From Amphimedon queenslandica (lineage: Eukaryota > Porifera > Demospongiae > Haplosclerida > Niphatidae), in assembly GCF_000090795.2 (NCBI RefSeq), contig NW_003546245.1:972578-1034169 (forward strand): a stretch of DNA of 61,592 nt. The letters are read 5' to 3'. This document shows, one piece after another, positions 1 through 11,400 of the stretch. The notes under the pieces were generated by a model. The model was given only the letters and a program-made list of their open reading frames with translations. It ran no database searches and was not told the DNA's origin. How positions within the stretch are numbered: the first letter of the stretch is position 1; each line of letters begins with the position of its first letter. A program made the position numbers and the translations under genes.

Positions 1-33
1 ATTTGCCAAATTTAATTCCCTCCAAATTTCCCG

Positions 34-91
34 CTATATGGTAGCAAGAGTAAATAATGGGGGCACCCCATTATATACTCTTGACGGTGGT
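34..91. repeat. Short hairpin element (copy 1)
   Basis: An inverted repeat has arms at 45-62 (CAAGAGTAAATAATGGGG) and 66-83, with a 3-base loop and one mismatch. A second copy with a perfect 16-bp stem lies at 410-447 of the 40-kb block (40410-40447). The shared arm and the similar GCTATAT..TAGC left flank suggest a small palindromic repeat family rather than a gene. Nothing else is visible in bases 1-91. Confidence 0.55.
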
Positions 92-260
92 ATGTCATCA
101 TTGGTAGCGTACATTAAAAGAGCCACCTATAGTGTGTAGTATTGCTTTTGAGGAATGAAGATATGGACTAGACAAATTATAGATATGAATATTGTGTTCA
201 TCTACATTAACTGGAGAAACTATTACAATATAGTGGCCACATTGTTTGCAATATCCTCAT
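92..260 (-). pseudogene. Relic of a TRIM-like gene 3' end
   Basis: This stretch aligns by eye with the 3' end of the neighbouring minus-strand TRIM gene (about 410-600) and with a third copy at about 2710-2880. All three share a block reading close to TTGGTAGYGTA, AAAAGRGCCACC and GTATTGCTTTTGAGGA. No open frame survives. It is best read as the remnant of an older tandem duplicate whose upstream part is lost; 261-415 shows nothing else. Confidence 0.55.
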
Positions 261-415
261 TCAGCACTGAGTAATATACATGCAATAAGTAGGTAAGAAT
301 ACTGCAGTATTATAAAGAGTTGCATTCAAATTTCAAAAGCCTTTTGTTTTAATTATATTAGCTGTACACTACTACTAATATTAACATGTTATTGTTTATT
401 GTTTAAAGTATCTTA

Positions 416-2420
416 TCAGTCGTAGCGTAGACTAAAAGGGCCACCTTGTATGTAGTATTGCTTTTGAGGATGGGGCCTAGGCTGGTAGATATGAACCCTC
501 CGTAATCCTTTTTCTTTAATTGGAGGGACAGTGATGTTATAGCAACGAGTTTTATTATTTGGCTTCACTTCACAGGCCAAACCATCAGTGATATCCTCTC
601 TTGGATTAGTAATGACAGCTTTTAGTTCTGGCAACACACTTTCAGGTGCTGCAGGGCCACCAGAAATATCCCGACACTCTAGAGTAATAACTACACCGGA
701 ATTGAACTTATTTTGATGATGCTTCAAGAAAGCAAATTTCTTGACACTTGGTGTACTGTAGATTTTCCCAAACATTTTAGCAGGAAGGTCATCATTGCTT
801 GGCTTCAAATACAGCTCATCATCATCTGCTGGTGATAAGTCAAAGGTACTGTAGCGGTCATAAAGGTAATCTAGTCGTTTGGTTAGCTGAGTCTTAAGAA
901 ACATAAACTCAGCTGGATTAGCAATATTAGAGAAATCCCTAATGAACTCCAAGCTGTCTTCCAGAGTCTCTGTTACACGTTTCAATACTGCCTGGTGATC
1001 ATCAATCTCTTTCTGTTTGAGGTCACAGATAAGATTAGCTTTAGCTATTGCTTTATCTTTCTCAACAGTTAGCTGTTGCACTAATTGATTGTATCTATCG
1101 TTAAGGGCAGCAATAGCATCATCACGCTTTGTTTCCAAGCTCCTTTTGACATTTTCTCCTCTATTTTTAGCATCTTTAAATGTGTCTTTCAGCCTCTCAA
1201 CTTTCTGTTGTTCTTTTAGGCTTTCCTCAAGAGCCTGCAAATAACATTCATCAACATCATTAACCAAACAATCGGTGCTACAATCAGTGGCGGATCTGGG
1301 TGCAAGTTGATGGTAGGGCCAGGAAGTGGGTGTGTCCACTTTTCAACCAGTCATTTTATGGTTGGCCATTTTTATGATGGGTTTCAACAATTTCCTTATC
1401 TATGCAGTGCTTATAATGCTCTTCAAGCACTTGTAAGTACTCTGGTGTGGCTTGTGGTTTGCTTTATCAAAACTTGAGGCAGGGAATTGTTTACATTGCA
1501 TCTAATGAATCTCATTACTGACTTCTGATGCCCGGGCCATGGCCCGTCTAGGCCCGGGCCCAGATCCGCCACTGGCTACAATGATGAATGGTAGAGCATT
1601 TATGACACATTAATTCACAATGAGTGTGACAATACATATCTACAAGATGCTTACGATGCTTAGAGCAAGGCCACGTTTGACGATTCATACCTTTCCACCA
1701 ATCTTTCTCAGGATCAATCTTATTGACTTGATGATCCTCTGTATCTTCCTGCCTTCTGTGTGCTTCTCTGCAAAAATCACAAAGAGGAATATTGCCACAT
1801 TCTTTGTTGTTACAGATCCATTTGGCAATATCCTTCTTGCACTTCTGACACTCCATCTTTCCTTGAGGCAATTTCTCTTTAAGCTTAGCTGCATGAATGA
1901 TATTAGACAATGGCCTGTTAACTAAACCCTGTACATCATCACCTGAATCACAATCATGAGGAGCTGTCAAGTTCTCTTTTTTATGAGGTACAAACCTTTC
2001 TTCATCTTCCTGAGCACCAGCCTCCCTTTCTCCTTCTTCTTGATTCTCATCTTCTGACACCATTCCTTCTTCTTCATCCTCGCCTTCTTCCTCACCAGCT
2101 CTTTCTTCTCCTTCTCTTTGACTTTGTACCACAACATAACTCTCTGTTGATACTGATTGGCTTTCTCTAGCTATAGCGCTTTCTTCTCTCTTTCTTTTTT
2201 TCTCAGCAGCTTTTTGAATGAAACAATCAGGGCAGTATGTATGAAGGCAGGATAGCATGATAGGATCTACATAGCTTTTATTGCATTCCTTACACTTGAG
2301 GTGTCTTTGACAGAAAGTCTCTACATCAAAACTGGATTTATTGATGGAAGATTCCTCTCTCTCAATAGCTGGCTCTTCTAATGCTGCCATTTTGTAAGAC
2401 TGCTGCAGATCTTGTAACAA
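416..2420 (-). pseudogene. TRIM-like RING/B-box/coiled-coil/filamin gene split by a transposon
   Basis: Two minus-strand frames together make one TRIM-like protein. The upstream piece (2420-1548; the more likely start is the second Met at 2390) holds a RING-like segment (CKECNKSYVDP, then CLHTYCPDC), a long Glu-rich linker, a first B-box (MECQKCKKD to HQV) and a second B-box. The downstream piece (to 416) holds the coiled coil and a C-terminal domain ending HIYQPRPHPQKQYYIQGGPF, a filamin-repeat-like ending. The break falls in the second B-box, where a 290-bp element plus an 8-bp duplication (298 bp, not a multiple of three) shifts the frame. If the element and one duplication are ignored, the frames join as HHCSTDCLVND, matching the intact paralogue at 3661. 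Family role: ubiquitin ligases or scaffolds in the cytosol. The copy is probably inactive unless the insert is spliced out. Confidence 0.75.
1285..1574. mobile_element. hAT-type non-autonomous element (MITE)
   Basis: A 290-bp element is bounded by perfect 16-bp terminal inverted repeats, CAGTGGCGGATCTGGG at 1285-1300 and its reverse complement at 1559-1574. It is flanked by the identical 8-bp direct repeat GCTACAAT (1277-1284 and 1575-1582). A CA(G) terminus and an 8-bp target duplication are hallmarks of hAT transposons. No transposase frame fits inside, so it must be mobilised in trans. The interior carries a GC-rich palindromic stretch near 1531-1560. The untouched duplication suggests a fairly recent insertion. 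Confidence 0.9.
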
Positions 2421-2709
2421 AAAAGGGCGAGATGGAGGGCAATATTATCTATGGCTACAATGAGAACAAATGGCCTGAGGGGAGGGTTGTTATTTTAGTG
2501 GTATATATAAATGGGAAGGACAGACAGAAAGCAGACATGTGATTTGATGGGAAATTCCATTGCATCATTTATAACAAATGTAGTCAGCTATAAAAATGGA
2601 ATGGCATAAATGCTGATATTGAATTCAACACTTAGCACATGCTTGTAGTATTACTGCTAATAACATTAAAAGTATGTAACATTATTAGTAGTATTTTTAC
2701 AGTTTACAC

Positions 2710-3241
2710 ATGCAAGTTATCATTGGTAGTGTACACTAAAAGAGCCACCTATAGTTTTGTAGCATTGCTTTTGAGGAAATGGACTAGGCTATTCATCTAC
2801 ATTAACTTGAGGAACAATTAGAATATAGCAGCCATTATTATGATCTGGGTTTGCTTTGTAGACCACTGGCCACATCATTAGAAATATCTAGTCTGGCAAG
2901 CCAGACTAAGAAATGTCCCTGTGTCTGTGTAATATCATATAGATCTACAGACACTCATACAGAGCCTGAAAATACATTTAAACAATGTTCAAACGTTCTG
3001 TCTGCATATATTGTTTAATTTGATCTGCCAAGGTTTCCCATGTAGAGGATTTTGGCCAAGCAGTATGTATGAAGGCAGGGTAGTATGATAGATCTATATA
3101 GCTTTTATTGCATTCCTTACACTTGAGGTGTCTTTGACAGAAAGTCTCTACATCAAAACTGGATTTATTGATGGAAGAGCCCTTTCTGTCATTAGCTGGT
3201 CCTTCTATTGCTGCCATTTGTAAGATTGCGGTATCTTGCAA
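2710..3241 (-). pseudogene. Collapsed TRIM-like gene copy
   Basis: The 5' end (3241-3070, minus strand) matches the start of the 2420-1548 TRIM copy almost codon for codon (for example INKSSFDVETFCQRHLKCKE). It then frameshifts in the RING (IDLSYYPAFIHTA) and runs into unrelated sequence. At 2710-2880 is a relic of the gene's 3' end. The middle of the gene (B-boxes, coiled coil) is missing. The 5' flank to about 3520 is also duplicated from the flank at 2421-2650, so the original duplication covered gene plus promoter. A small inverted repeat (GTCTGGCAAGCCAGAC) sits at about 2890-2905, near the deletion. Confidence 0.7.
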
Positions 3242-3660
3242 CTAAAACAAGAGAGATGGAGAGTTACAATTATAAACGAAGGACCTGAGGGGTGGGTTCT
3301 TATTTATGTGGCAGGGAAGCCAGGTCAGCAGACAAGGCAGGTGAGGAGGCATACGATTCTTAAATATTGTCACTCATTGTCTTGGGAAATTCCATTGCAT
3401 CATTTATGAATTGGCTAACAAATGTATGAGCAATTTGAGCATATGGTTTAGAATAATGTAAAATTCTGAGTCATTACACTGAACACATACTTGTAGTACT
3501 AATGCTACATGTAATAATGTTAACTGCATACAGGCTGCATATATCTCTCTTGTAACTGTACAATGTGGAAATGGGTGGGCCTGATGGGGTGCGGTTTAAG
3601 CATAGATATTAGAGTAAATGTTTAAGGGGAGGCTTTTGTTTTGAAGTTCAACTTGTTTTA

Positions 3661-5328
3661 ATGGCAGAATATGATGGCAGCATGGTAGAGCCTAAAGAGG
3701 GCACACATGACCAAGAAGAGGGCACACATGACCAAGAAGAGGCTGACAAACCTACCTTTGATGTAAATCATTTCTGCGAACGATTTATCGTGTGTAAGCA
3801 ATGCAACAAAACCTGTGAGGACCCTGTTATGCTATCCTGCCTTCATACGGTCTGTTTGGATTGTCAGAGAGAAGCCATACAAGCAACTCAAAGGGTGGTA
3901 CAAGCAACAGATGAGGTTCAAGGAGATTTTGGTAGTGGTCTTGAAGAACGAGATCAGAGTCAACACAGTGATGAAGGAGAAGTGGACAGTACTGATGAAA
4001 GCGAAGCGAGTTGGGTTCCTTCTAAAAACGAGAATTTGTTGTCTCCCCATGAATGTGATATTGAGGAAGAAATTTCACTTGTTAGCAGGCCATTGTCTAA
4101 TATCGTTCATGCAGCTAAGCTTAAAGAGAAATTACCTCAAGGAAAAATGGAGTGTCAGAAGTGCAAAAAGGATATTGCCAAGTGGATCTGTGACGACAAA
4201 AAGTGTGGCAATATTCCTCTTTGTGATTTTTGCAGAGAAGCACACAGAAGGCAGGAAGATACAGAGGATCATCAAGTACTGGAGATTGATCCTGAGAAAG
4301 ATTGGTGGAAATACGTTAAACGTCGTACATGGTTCTGTTTCAAGCATTCAGGTCGTCTTGTTGATGTGTACTGTAGTTTTCATGATGTTGTAGTCTGTGA
4401 GAAGTGTGCTCTTGTAGATCACACCAATACTGAGTGTAATTTAAAAGAAGTTGATGATGTTGATGCTGATCCTGATAACAGGAAGGTTTTAGGGCTACAG
4501 AAGGTTGAGGAGTTGAATCATAGGTTTCGATCAGCTATTGAGGAAGGAAAGGATATCAAGAGAACTTTAGAAACAAACCGTGATAAAGTTATTGCTGCTC
4601 TTAATAAAAGGTACAATCAATTAGTGGAACAGCTAACCGTTGAGAGAGATGAAGCAATAGCTAAAGCTAATCTTATCTGTGACCTCAAAAAGAAAGAAAT
4701 TGATGATCACCAGACAGTATTGAAACGTGTAACAGAGACACTGGAAGACAGCTTGGAGTTCATTAAGGATTACACTGATATTGCTAATTCAGCTGAGTTT
4801 ATGTTTCTTAAGACTCAGCTAAAGCAACGACTAGATTACCTTGATGACCGCTACAGTACCTTTGACTTATCACCAGCAGATGATGATGAGCTGTATTTGA
4901 AGCCAAGCAATGATGACCTTCCTGCTAATATTCTTGGTATAGTTCGTAGCACACCTTGTGTTAAGAAGTTTAGAGTAAAAGATCAATTCCAGAAGTCTGA
5001 TGGTGGTTTATATATTACGATTGAATGTTGTGATATAGCTGGTAGTCATGTATCTATGCGTGTACTACCAACGCTGATGGCTGTTGTCACTCCAGAGAAT
5101 GGAGAGATAGATGATGGTGTAACTTGTCAAGTAAAGCCTAATCGTGGCAATGGGTGCTATGTGGTATCTGTTCCAGCTAATGAAGATGGTGGAAACAAGA
5201 AACTTCACATTTACCAACCTAGGCCATTTCCTCATAGGCAGTACCATATACGAGGCAGTCCTTTCAGATTCAGTTCAGCACCACCATCAAAGACATTATT
5301 GCATGCAAGGATCTTAATCCATTTGTAA
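3661..5328 (+). CDS. TRIM-like protein: RING, two B-boxes, coiled coil, filamin-type domain
   Basis: A 555-aa single-exon protein. Domains in order: a tandem GTHDQEE repeat; RING-like residues 45-75 (CKQCNKTCEDP, CLHTVCLDC); an acidic linker; B-box 1 around 165-205 (MECQKCKKD to TEDHQV); B-box 2 around 220-260 (CFKHSGRLVDVYC to HTNTEC); a coiled coil around 275-400; and a C-terminal beta domain ending LHIYQPRPFPHRQYHIRGSPF, the usual ending of a filamin/ABP280 repeat, as in TRIM2/3/71 but without NHL repeats. Family role: E3 ubiquitin ligase or scaffold in the cytosol. Odd point: the last Cys-x-x-Cys pair of a RING is absent; only PHECD follows the acidic insert, and the broken paralogue has PHDCD. 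The start is the first ATG of the frame. It is the intact member of the local family and faces the opposite way from the broken copies. Confidence 0.85.
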   Translation: MAEYDGSMVEPKEGTHDQEEGTHDQEEADKPTFDVNHFCERFIVCKQCNKTCEDPVMLSCLHTVCLDCQREAIQATQRVVQATDEVQGDFGSGLEERDQSQHSDEGEVDSTDESEASWVPSKNENLLSPHECDIEEEISLVSRPLSNIVHAAKLKEKLPQGKMECQKCKKDIAKWICDDKKCGNIPLCDFCREAHRRQEDTEDHQVLEIDPEKDWWKYVKRRTWFCFKHSGRLVDVYCSFHDVVVCEKCALVDHTNTECNLKEVDDVDADPDNRKVLGLQKVEELNHRFRSAIEEGKDIKRTLETNRDKVIAALNKRYNQLVEQLTVERDEAIAKANLICDLKKKEIDDHQTVLKRVTETLEDSLEFIKDYTDIANSAEFMFLKTQLKQRLDYLDDRYSTFDLSPADDDELYLKPSNDDLPANILGIVRSTPCVKKFRVKDQFQKSDGGLYITIECCDIAGSHVSMRVLPTLMAVVTPENGEIDDGVTCQVKPNRGNGCYVVSVPANEDGGNKKLHIYQPRPFPHRQYHIRGSPFRFSSAPPSKTLLHARILIHL

Positions 5329-5489
5329 TGGCACCACAAGATAATGATGTTTATAACTTTTATATTGTTGTTTGTCACAATTAGAATTGCTATATTAGAT
5401 CTACATGCTATTGCATTGTTTTTGCTAAGATTTATTTTTTGTTGAAAAATGGTTGAATACAATTCATTGTTTAAATTTATTTATAATAG

Positions 5490-8400
5490 TCAGTTCCTGC
5501 TTCAGTTGGTGATTTATCGTATGATCTGGTCTCTGTATTGACACCAAGTGGAGAGTCATTCATTCAGAGTACATCATATGTTCCTCTGCTTCGTTTTGCT
5601 CCTCAAGAAGCTTTAGCAAACATCTATCAACTCTACTGGGAGTAAGAACAGAATAACTATAATCAAGCACTTATTCAATTATCTATTTATTATCATTTAC
5701 ATAATAGTACTGAGAAAGGTTTGGTGCAATTGGAATCACAAGTAAACTCAGTGAAAGATGTCACTGGCAGGCTTGGCTCTAATAAGGAATGGACTGATCC
5801 TTCATTGAGACTGTGGTCCTTGAATGATAGTATCACTGATGTTCATGATGCCATTCTACTGAGAATGAACACAGTGAGTTGCATGTTGTCTTTGATGTTT
5901 TATTTATTATTATTATTACTTTGATGTTTTATTTATTATTGTTTTATTATTATTAGTATTGGTATTAGTATTTTTTATTATTTTTAATTTTTATTAAAGA
6001 ATGCCAGTGAGGACAATGATTTACGTCTACTGTCTGAAGCTATTGTAAGCTACCTTCAACCTGCTCTCTATGCTTTACTGGATGCTCCCACTCCACTCTA
6101 CAATGCAAGACAGTCACTGATAAAATCTTTTACTGCTACTGACTCTGCTTTTGACCTACTGACCATTGCGTAAGTACAGGACCTACCTTTTAAAATTTTA
6201 TTATTATTTTTATTTATTTTATCTAAAGGTATGAAGCTACTCGTTCAAGTCTTGATACCATATTTGGTCAAGTTGTTCATCCTGGGTTTCCAGTTTCCCT
6301 AAAGCCCTGTGACGAGACCTATGGGTGTGGTTATTATCCCAGCACAACTGGTGACCTTTATAGAAATGGAATTGACCTGACTCTACAGGGAGAAATGGTA
6401 GATGAAACCTTATTTGTAATTCCGATATTTATCTTCTTTATTTTTAGATTATAGCTCCTTTTTCTGGTTACGTCCAGTTATTTGATGACTCTGTTTTACA
6501 CAACAGTAGTCTCTACTCTTATAGCCCTAATAACACCATCATGATAACACCAACTGAGTTTTCAATGGATTCTTATACCATCATTATTTCAAACATGATC
6601 CCATCAAATGGTATAATACAGTAGTTGCGTAATGAATCACATTTAAAATGCTTTCATCTCTCTCTCTCTCCTTGCTTACTTTTTCTATCATGTATAGTTC
6701 TTTCTTCCAGCCCATTATTCATCAAAGGAGGCATGGAGCTTGGTTCAGCTAGCTCACTTGCTGGAAAATCAACCATTCACGTTGAAGCCTACAAATCAAC
6801 AACCGAAGCTCCCGGAACACTTTACCCCCAGGACCCCTCTCAGTTCCTTCCCCGGACTGTAAACCCCACTGCATCTGTCAGCTGGAGCTGTAATGAGATA
6901 GCTACAATCATTAATGGAGCAGTCGTTGATTTGACTACTGCAGTCACCAATGAGCCAGTGCAGACTCTAGTTGGGGACCCACTGGTGGATTTCAGTATTG
7001 CACACGAGTTCCCTCAACCTTATGACATAATTCTAAAAGATAATAAGACAATATCATCTCAGACTAACGTTGCTTTTTTTGAGAGTTCTACATCGTTAAC
7101 AGTCGGTCCTATACCAGTCTCTTTCAGTAAGCATTGTAGAATAATTATCATTAATTTAAGTATACCCACTTGTATTATTTTATGTTTTCCAATATTCATT
7201 CATTTTTATGTCTTTTAATTGCAGCATTCACTTCAACTGGTCATTATATGACAAACTTCTCATTTGAGTCTCAGTTCCTCTCAGAGGAGGTTGAGGTCAG
7301 ACTGAGTCCTCAGGTCTGGTCATCAGTCAATGGTAGCATGAGAGTTGGTTCAGCTACTTTTGCACTAGTAGAGATAGGGGGGACACTCATTGATGCAACA
7401 CTCCCTCTCACTATCAAGCAAAACTTTAGCACATGGCCACTAACAGCCAGGTATATATAACATTAAATGAATAAGAATAAATATATATTTATTTTAATTC
7501 TATTATTTTTGTAGTTGTGATATGGAGTTGATGACTGATAATACGAGAATGAATCTAACTACTAAACTAGCTCAGTTGACTGGTGGAGGTGGGGGAGTAT
7601 CTAACGAAGAAACACTTGACTTTCAAGTTCCCTGGGAGTACTCAATACCTTACATTAACAGAGATGAGTTTGAGCAAACAGGCACCTTAGCCGATCCATC
7701 TCCCCCATATTTTCTCTCCCTTGCTCATCGTAACAATTCCTACTGTCACGTGGAGCAATTGATTGGACGGAAATATCATAATCCTGCCTTTGAATTAGAG
7801 TTTCGTATTGATGAAGGAGAGAGCATAACTGATAAGAAATATAAAGTGGGCACATACTCTGATGGTGCTAATGTTCTACCATTGACTGGATTGTATGGAG
7901 AGAGGATTGTATTGCCTCACTCGCTGGTACAAGGCCTAAGACTATTTTTCACTGTCATATCAGTCAATGAGGATGGAGATACAACTCAAGCAGAGTGTCA
8001 GTTGTCAACTTATGATTCTTCACCTCCGCTGGGTAGCGTAGTACCTGTAGCAAGTTTCACGAGTCATCCTAACCAGTTCTTAGTCTTCCTCTCATTGTTT
8101 GATGAAGCTCAGCTACTTGAGGAGCAAGAGATTGCTATTGGAACTGAGGCTGGAGCTGATGGAAGTGATATTGTTGATTGGACGACATTTGAGCTATCAC
8201 TAATCAACAATGAACCTTTTGGGACTGGACTGGACCTGTACTCTTTCCCAATGGTAATAAAATAATAATAATAACTTTCTTTTACATATTTTATTTATAT
8301 TTGCTTTCTTTTTTATAGAGAGGAAGGCTAGTTAGTGACATTATTACATGGCATACTGACGTTGATACTCCTACTGATTGTGCTGATCTCTGTACTTCTG

Positions 8401-11400
8401 ACAGTTTCTGTCTCTCGTTTGATCACTCTCTCGGTCAGAAACGTTGTGTCCTTCATTCTACTATCCTCGGTCCTTCCTCTGACATCAGTGGTGTTCCGTT
8501 TTTGAATTCCTTTAGTACGGAGTCTCTCAAAGTCTTCCAAGATTTCTATCATTACGAGAAGCTTGGTCTCGGGAACTCAACCATGTTCACTTTCAGTAAC
8601 TTAACCCTTGAACATCGAAGAACCTTTTATGTTAACATGAGACTGAGAGATGCCCTTGGATACACTAGTGTAGTATCATCAGCAGCTGTGAGGGTTGACC
8701 TGAGCCCTCCTTTCCCTGGCCTTATTCTCAATGCTGCTAGTGATGCATTGAGTAATGAAGCCTGTGGCTTTAATGTTGGGCAGTACTGCAACGAGTATGG
8801 TCCTACAACACCAGTTGATAATCACAGGTAAATGAACAAATACCAATGAAATATAATGAAATGGATTTTTTTCTTAATTCTCATTATTTAGGGTCATTGT
8901 TGATGGTACTGGATCTGCCACTGTGTTCAATGGTCCTATACAACTAGTGGACACTTTATATACCAAAGCAAACACTTTTATGACTGGTAAGTATAGCGTA
9001 CTTCTTTTCTTATGCTTTCATGTTCACATTGATTCATCCTTTAGCTAATTGGGATGGTTTCAATGACAGGGAGAGTGGTCTCAGAAGCTATACCTGGTGC
9101 ATCAGTTCAGCCAGTAACCACACTTGTGACATACTCCCTCCTACCGACCCTCACTCTGGCCTATCGGATCAATATTGGAGCCACAACGGTCTAGCCAAGA
9201 CTGATCTACTGGACGGAGAGTATTATATAACAGTAGAGGTGATTAATGGAGTTGGGTATGGTGGATCAATGGTGACTATGGTACACCATAGTGTACCTTA
9301 TATTGTGGACACTCAACCTCCAGTCATTGGATCATTCAGTGTTGTATATTATGATATTAATAGCAATTTGCTTAATGTCTCATTTCTTATTAGGTAAGTT
9401 ATGTGGCAATAAAGCACATAAAATTTTATTATTTTTTGTTTTTTTTTTCAGTGATGCTGGTTCTGGTGTCCATCAAGTGAGGATAGGAGTTGGAAGGACA
9501 CCAGATGATGTCAATATCTTTCCGTGGGCACTAGTAACAAGTGATAGGGACAACGTACTCAATACTGAATCAATAGAGGTGTATATACCTGATGGAGTGA
9601 ACGGTTGGGTCAAACTACAAGTCACTGATAATGGTAAATGTATAAATATGAAATAATAATGATACAATAGTGATAACAGTATAACATTTTAGCTGTATAT
9701 TTTGTTTAATTTAATACTTATTCTTTTAGTTGGCCTACGTGAGGGTGTGACAGTATCAGAGCCAATCAATATAGACAGGACTCCTCCACTAGTTGGGGCT
9801 GTGTATGATGCTCGCATACACGATGGGTCAAATGTAGCAGGTGACGTCAACTATCAATCCAACAATAGTCACATTTGTGTCTCGTGGAGTGGATTCTCAG
9901 ATCCAGAGTCACTAATAGTCTCATATCAATGGAGCATCGGTTCGTCCCCAGGGAGCGAGAGCCTCCTTCAGCTTCAGAACTTGACAGATGATGAAGTCAG
10001 AGAGAGATTAGCATGTGAGGATGTTGTTCTCAGTCACGGGATGACTTATTACTCAACTCTACTGGTCACTAATGGAGCTGATCCTCCATTGAGCTCAATG
10101 GGCTACTCTAATGGAAGTAAGTAGAAATATTTTACTTTATAAATCATTAATTATATATTTTCTTTTTAGTTACAATAGATACCAGTCCTCCTATAGCTGG
10201 TACAGTGACTGATGGAGGCTCTCCTAGTGGTGGCGATATTGACTTTTCAAATAGTCTAACTGATGCATCCTTCCATTGGAGTGGCTTCAATGATCCCCAG
10301 TCATTGATACAACAGTACACTGTACACATATACAGGCAGCCTTTAAACTCAATGGAACCTATAATCATTCATTCAGAGACTATAGAAGATGGAAGCATCT
10401 CTTCTTACTCTAGCAATCACTTTAGTTTCTCTGCTGGGGATAGAGTTTATGCTACTATAGTGGCAGTTAATCATGCAGGACTATCTGTCAATGGATCATC
10501 TAATGGTTCTAGGATTGATGTCACTCCTCCAGTATTGACTAGTTTAGTTGACGGGTTGCAAGAAGGCTCTGATATTTCTTACCAGTCCTCCACTCAGACA
10601 CTCTCTGTCACTGGGTCTGCCACTGATGATGAGTCCAGCATAGTCCAGGTGGAGGTTGCTTATTTCAGAGTTCTTGAGGGAATAAAGACACGAGTGTTTC
10701 CAGATCCTGATCTTGAAGATGATCCAACTTACGTACTTCCATCCCTTTCCATCAGTCACACTGCTACTGGACTGAGCCTAGTCAATGGTGCTAAGTATAT
10801 AGCCAGTGTTACCCTGAGGAATGGAGCTGGATTGAGCTCCACATACGAAACTGATGGTGTATTCATAGACTCTAGCCCTCCAGTAGTAACACTGGTGACA
10901 GTGTATGGTAGCATGAGTAATGAGGATCCAGTAAGCACCAGTCCTACAGAGCTAAGAGTTGATTGGTATGGATCAGATATCGGCAGTGGCATAATCCAGT
11001 ATCTGGTCTCAGTCTTGAATGAAGACGGGAGTGTTGCTGTACCTTCTATTGATTATGGTGGATCAGAGGGTAGCCTCATTACTGGATTGAACCTCACTGA
11101 AGGAAGCAGTGCCAGTGGTCCTTTTTATAAAGTATCTGTTGTTGCAGTTGATGGAGCAAACTTGTCATCCGTAGCTGTTGAATCAAACTCATTCTGGTAT
11201 GTAGATTCACACTAATTATTTAATTTTTAATTGCTCTGTCTTTCAGGGTTAATGCTCAGGATCCAGTTGGTATAGTTCAAGATGGTTTTGATCCTCAAGT
11301 TGATGTCGATTTTGTCGACGAATATTATTCCGTCACTGCTCACTTCCGTGGGTTTTTCAGTGAAGACTGCGGAGGGTTTTCAGATTACATGTGGTCTGTT

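Noticed and set aside
1620..1925. Plus-strand frame of 101 codons, and similar frames opposite other genes
   Set aside because: Antisense shadow of the TRIM B-box coding sequence; no protein features.
5325..5490. Splicing of the TRIM gene at 3661 into the giant gene via a GT at 5326
   Set aside because: The phase does not fit: the joined frame soon hits a stop. The two are treated as separate genes.
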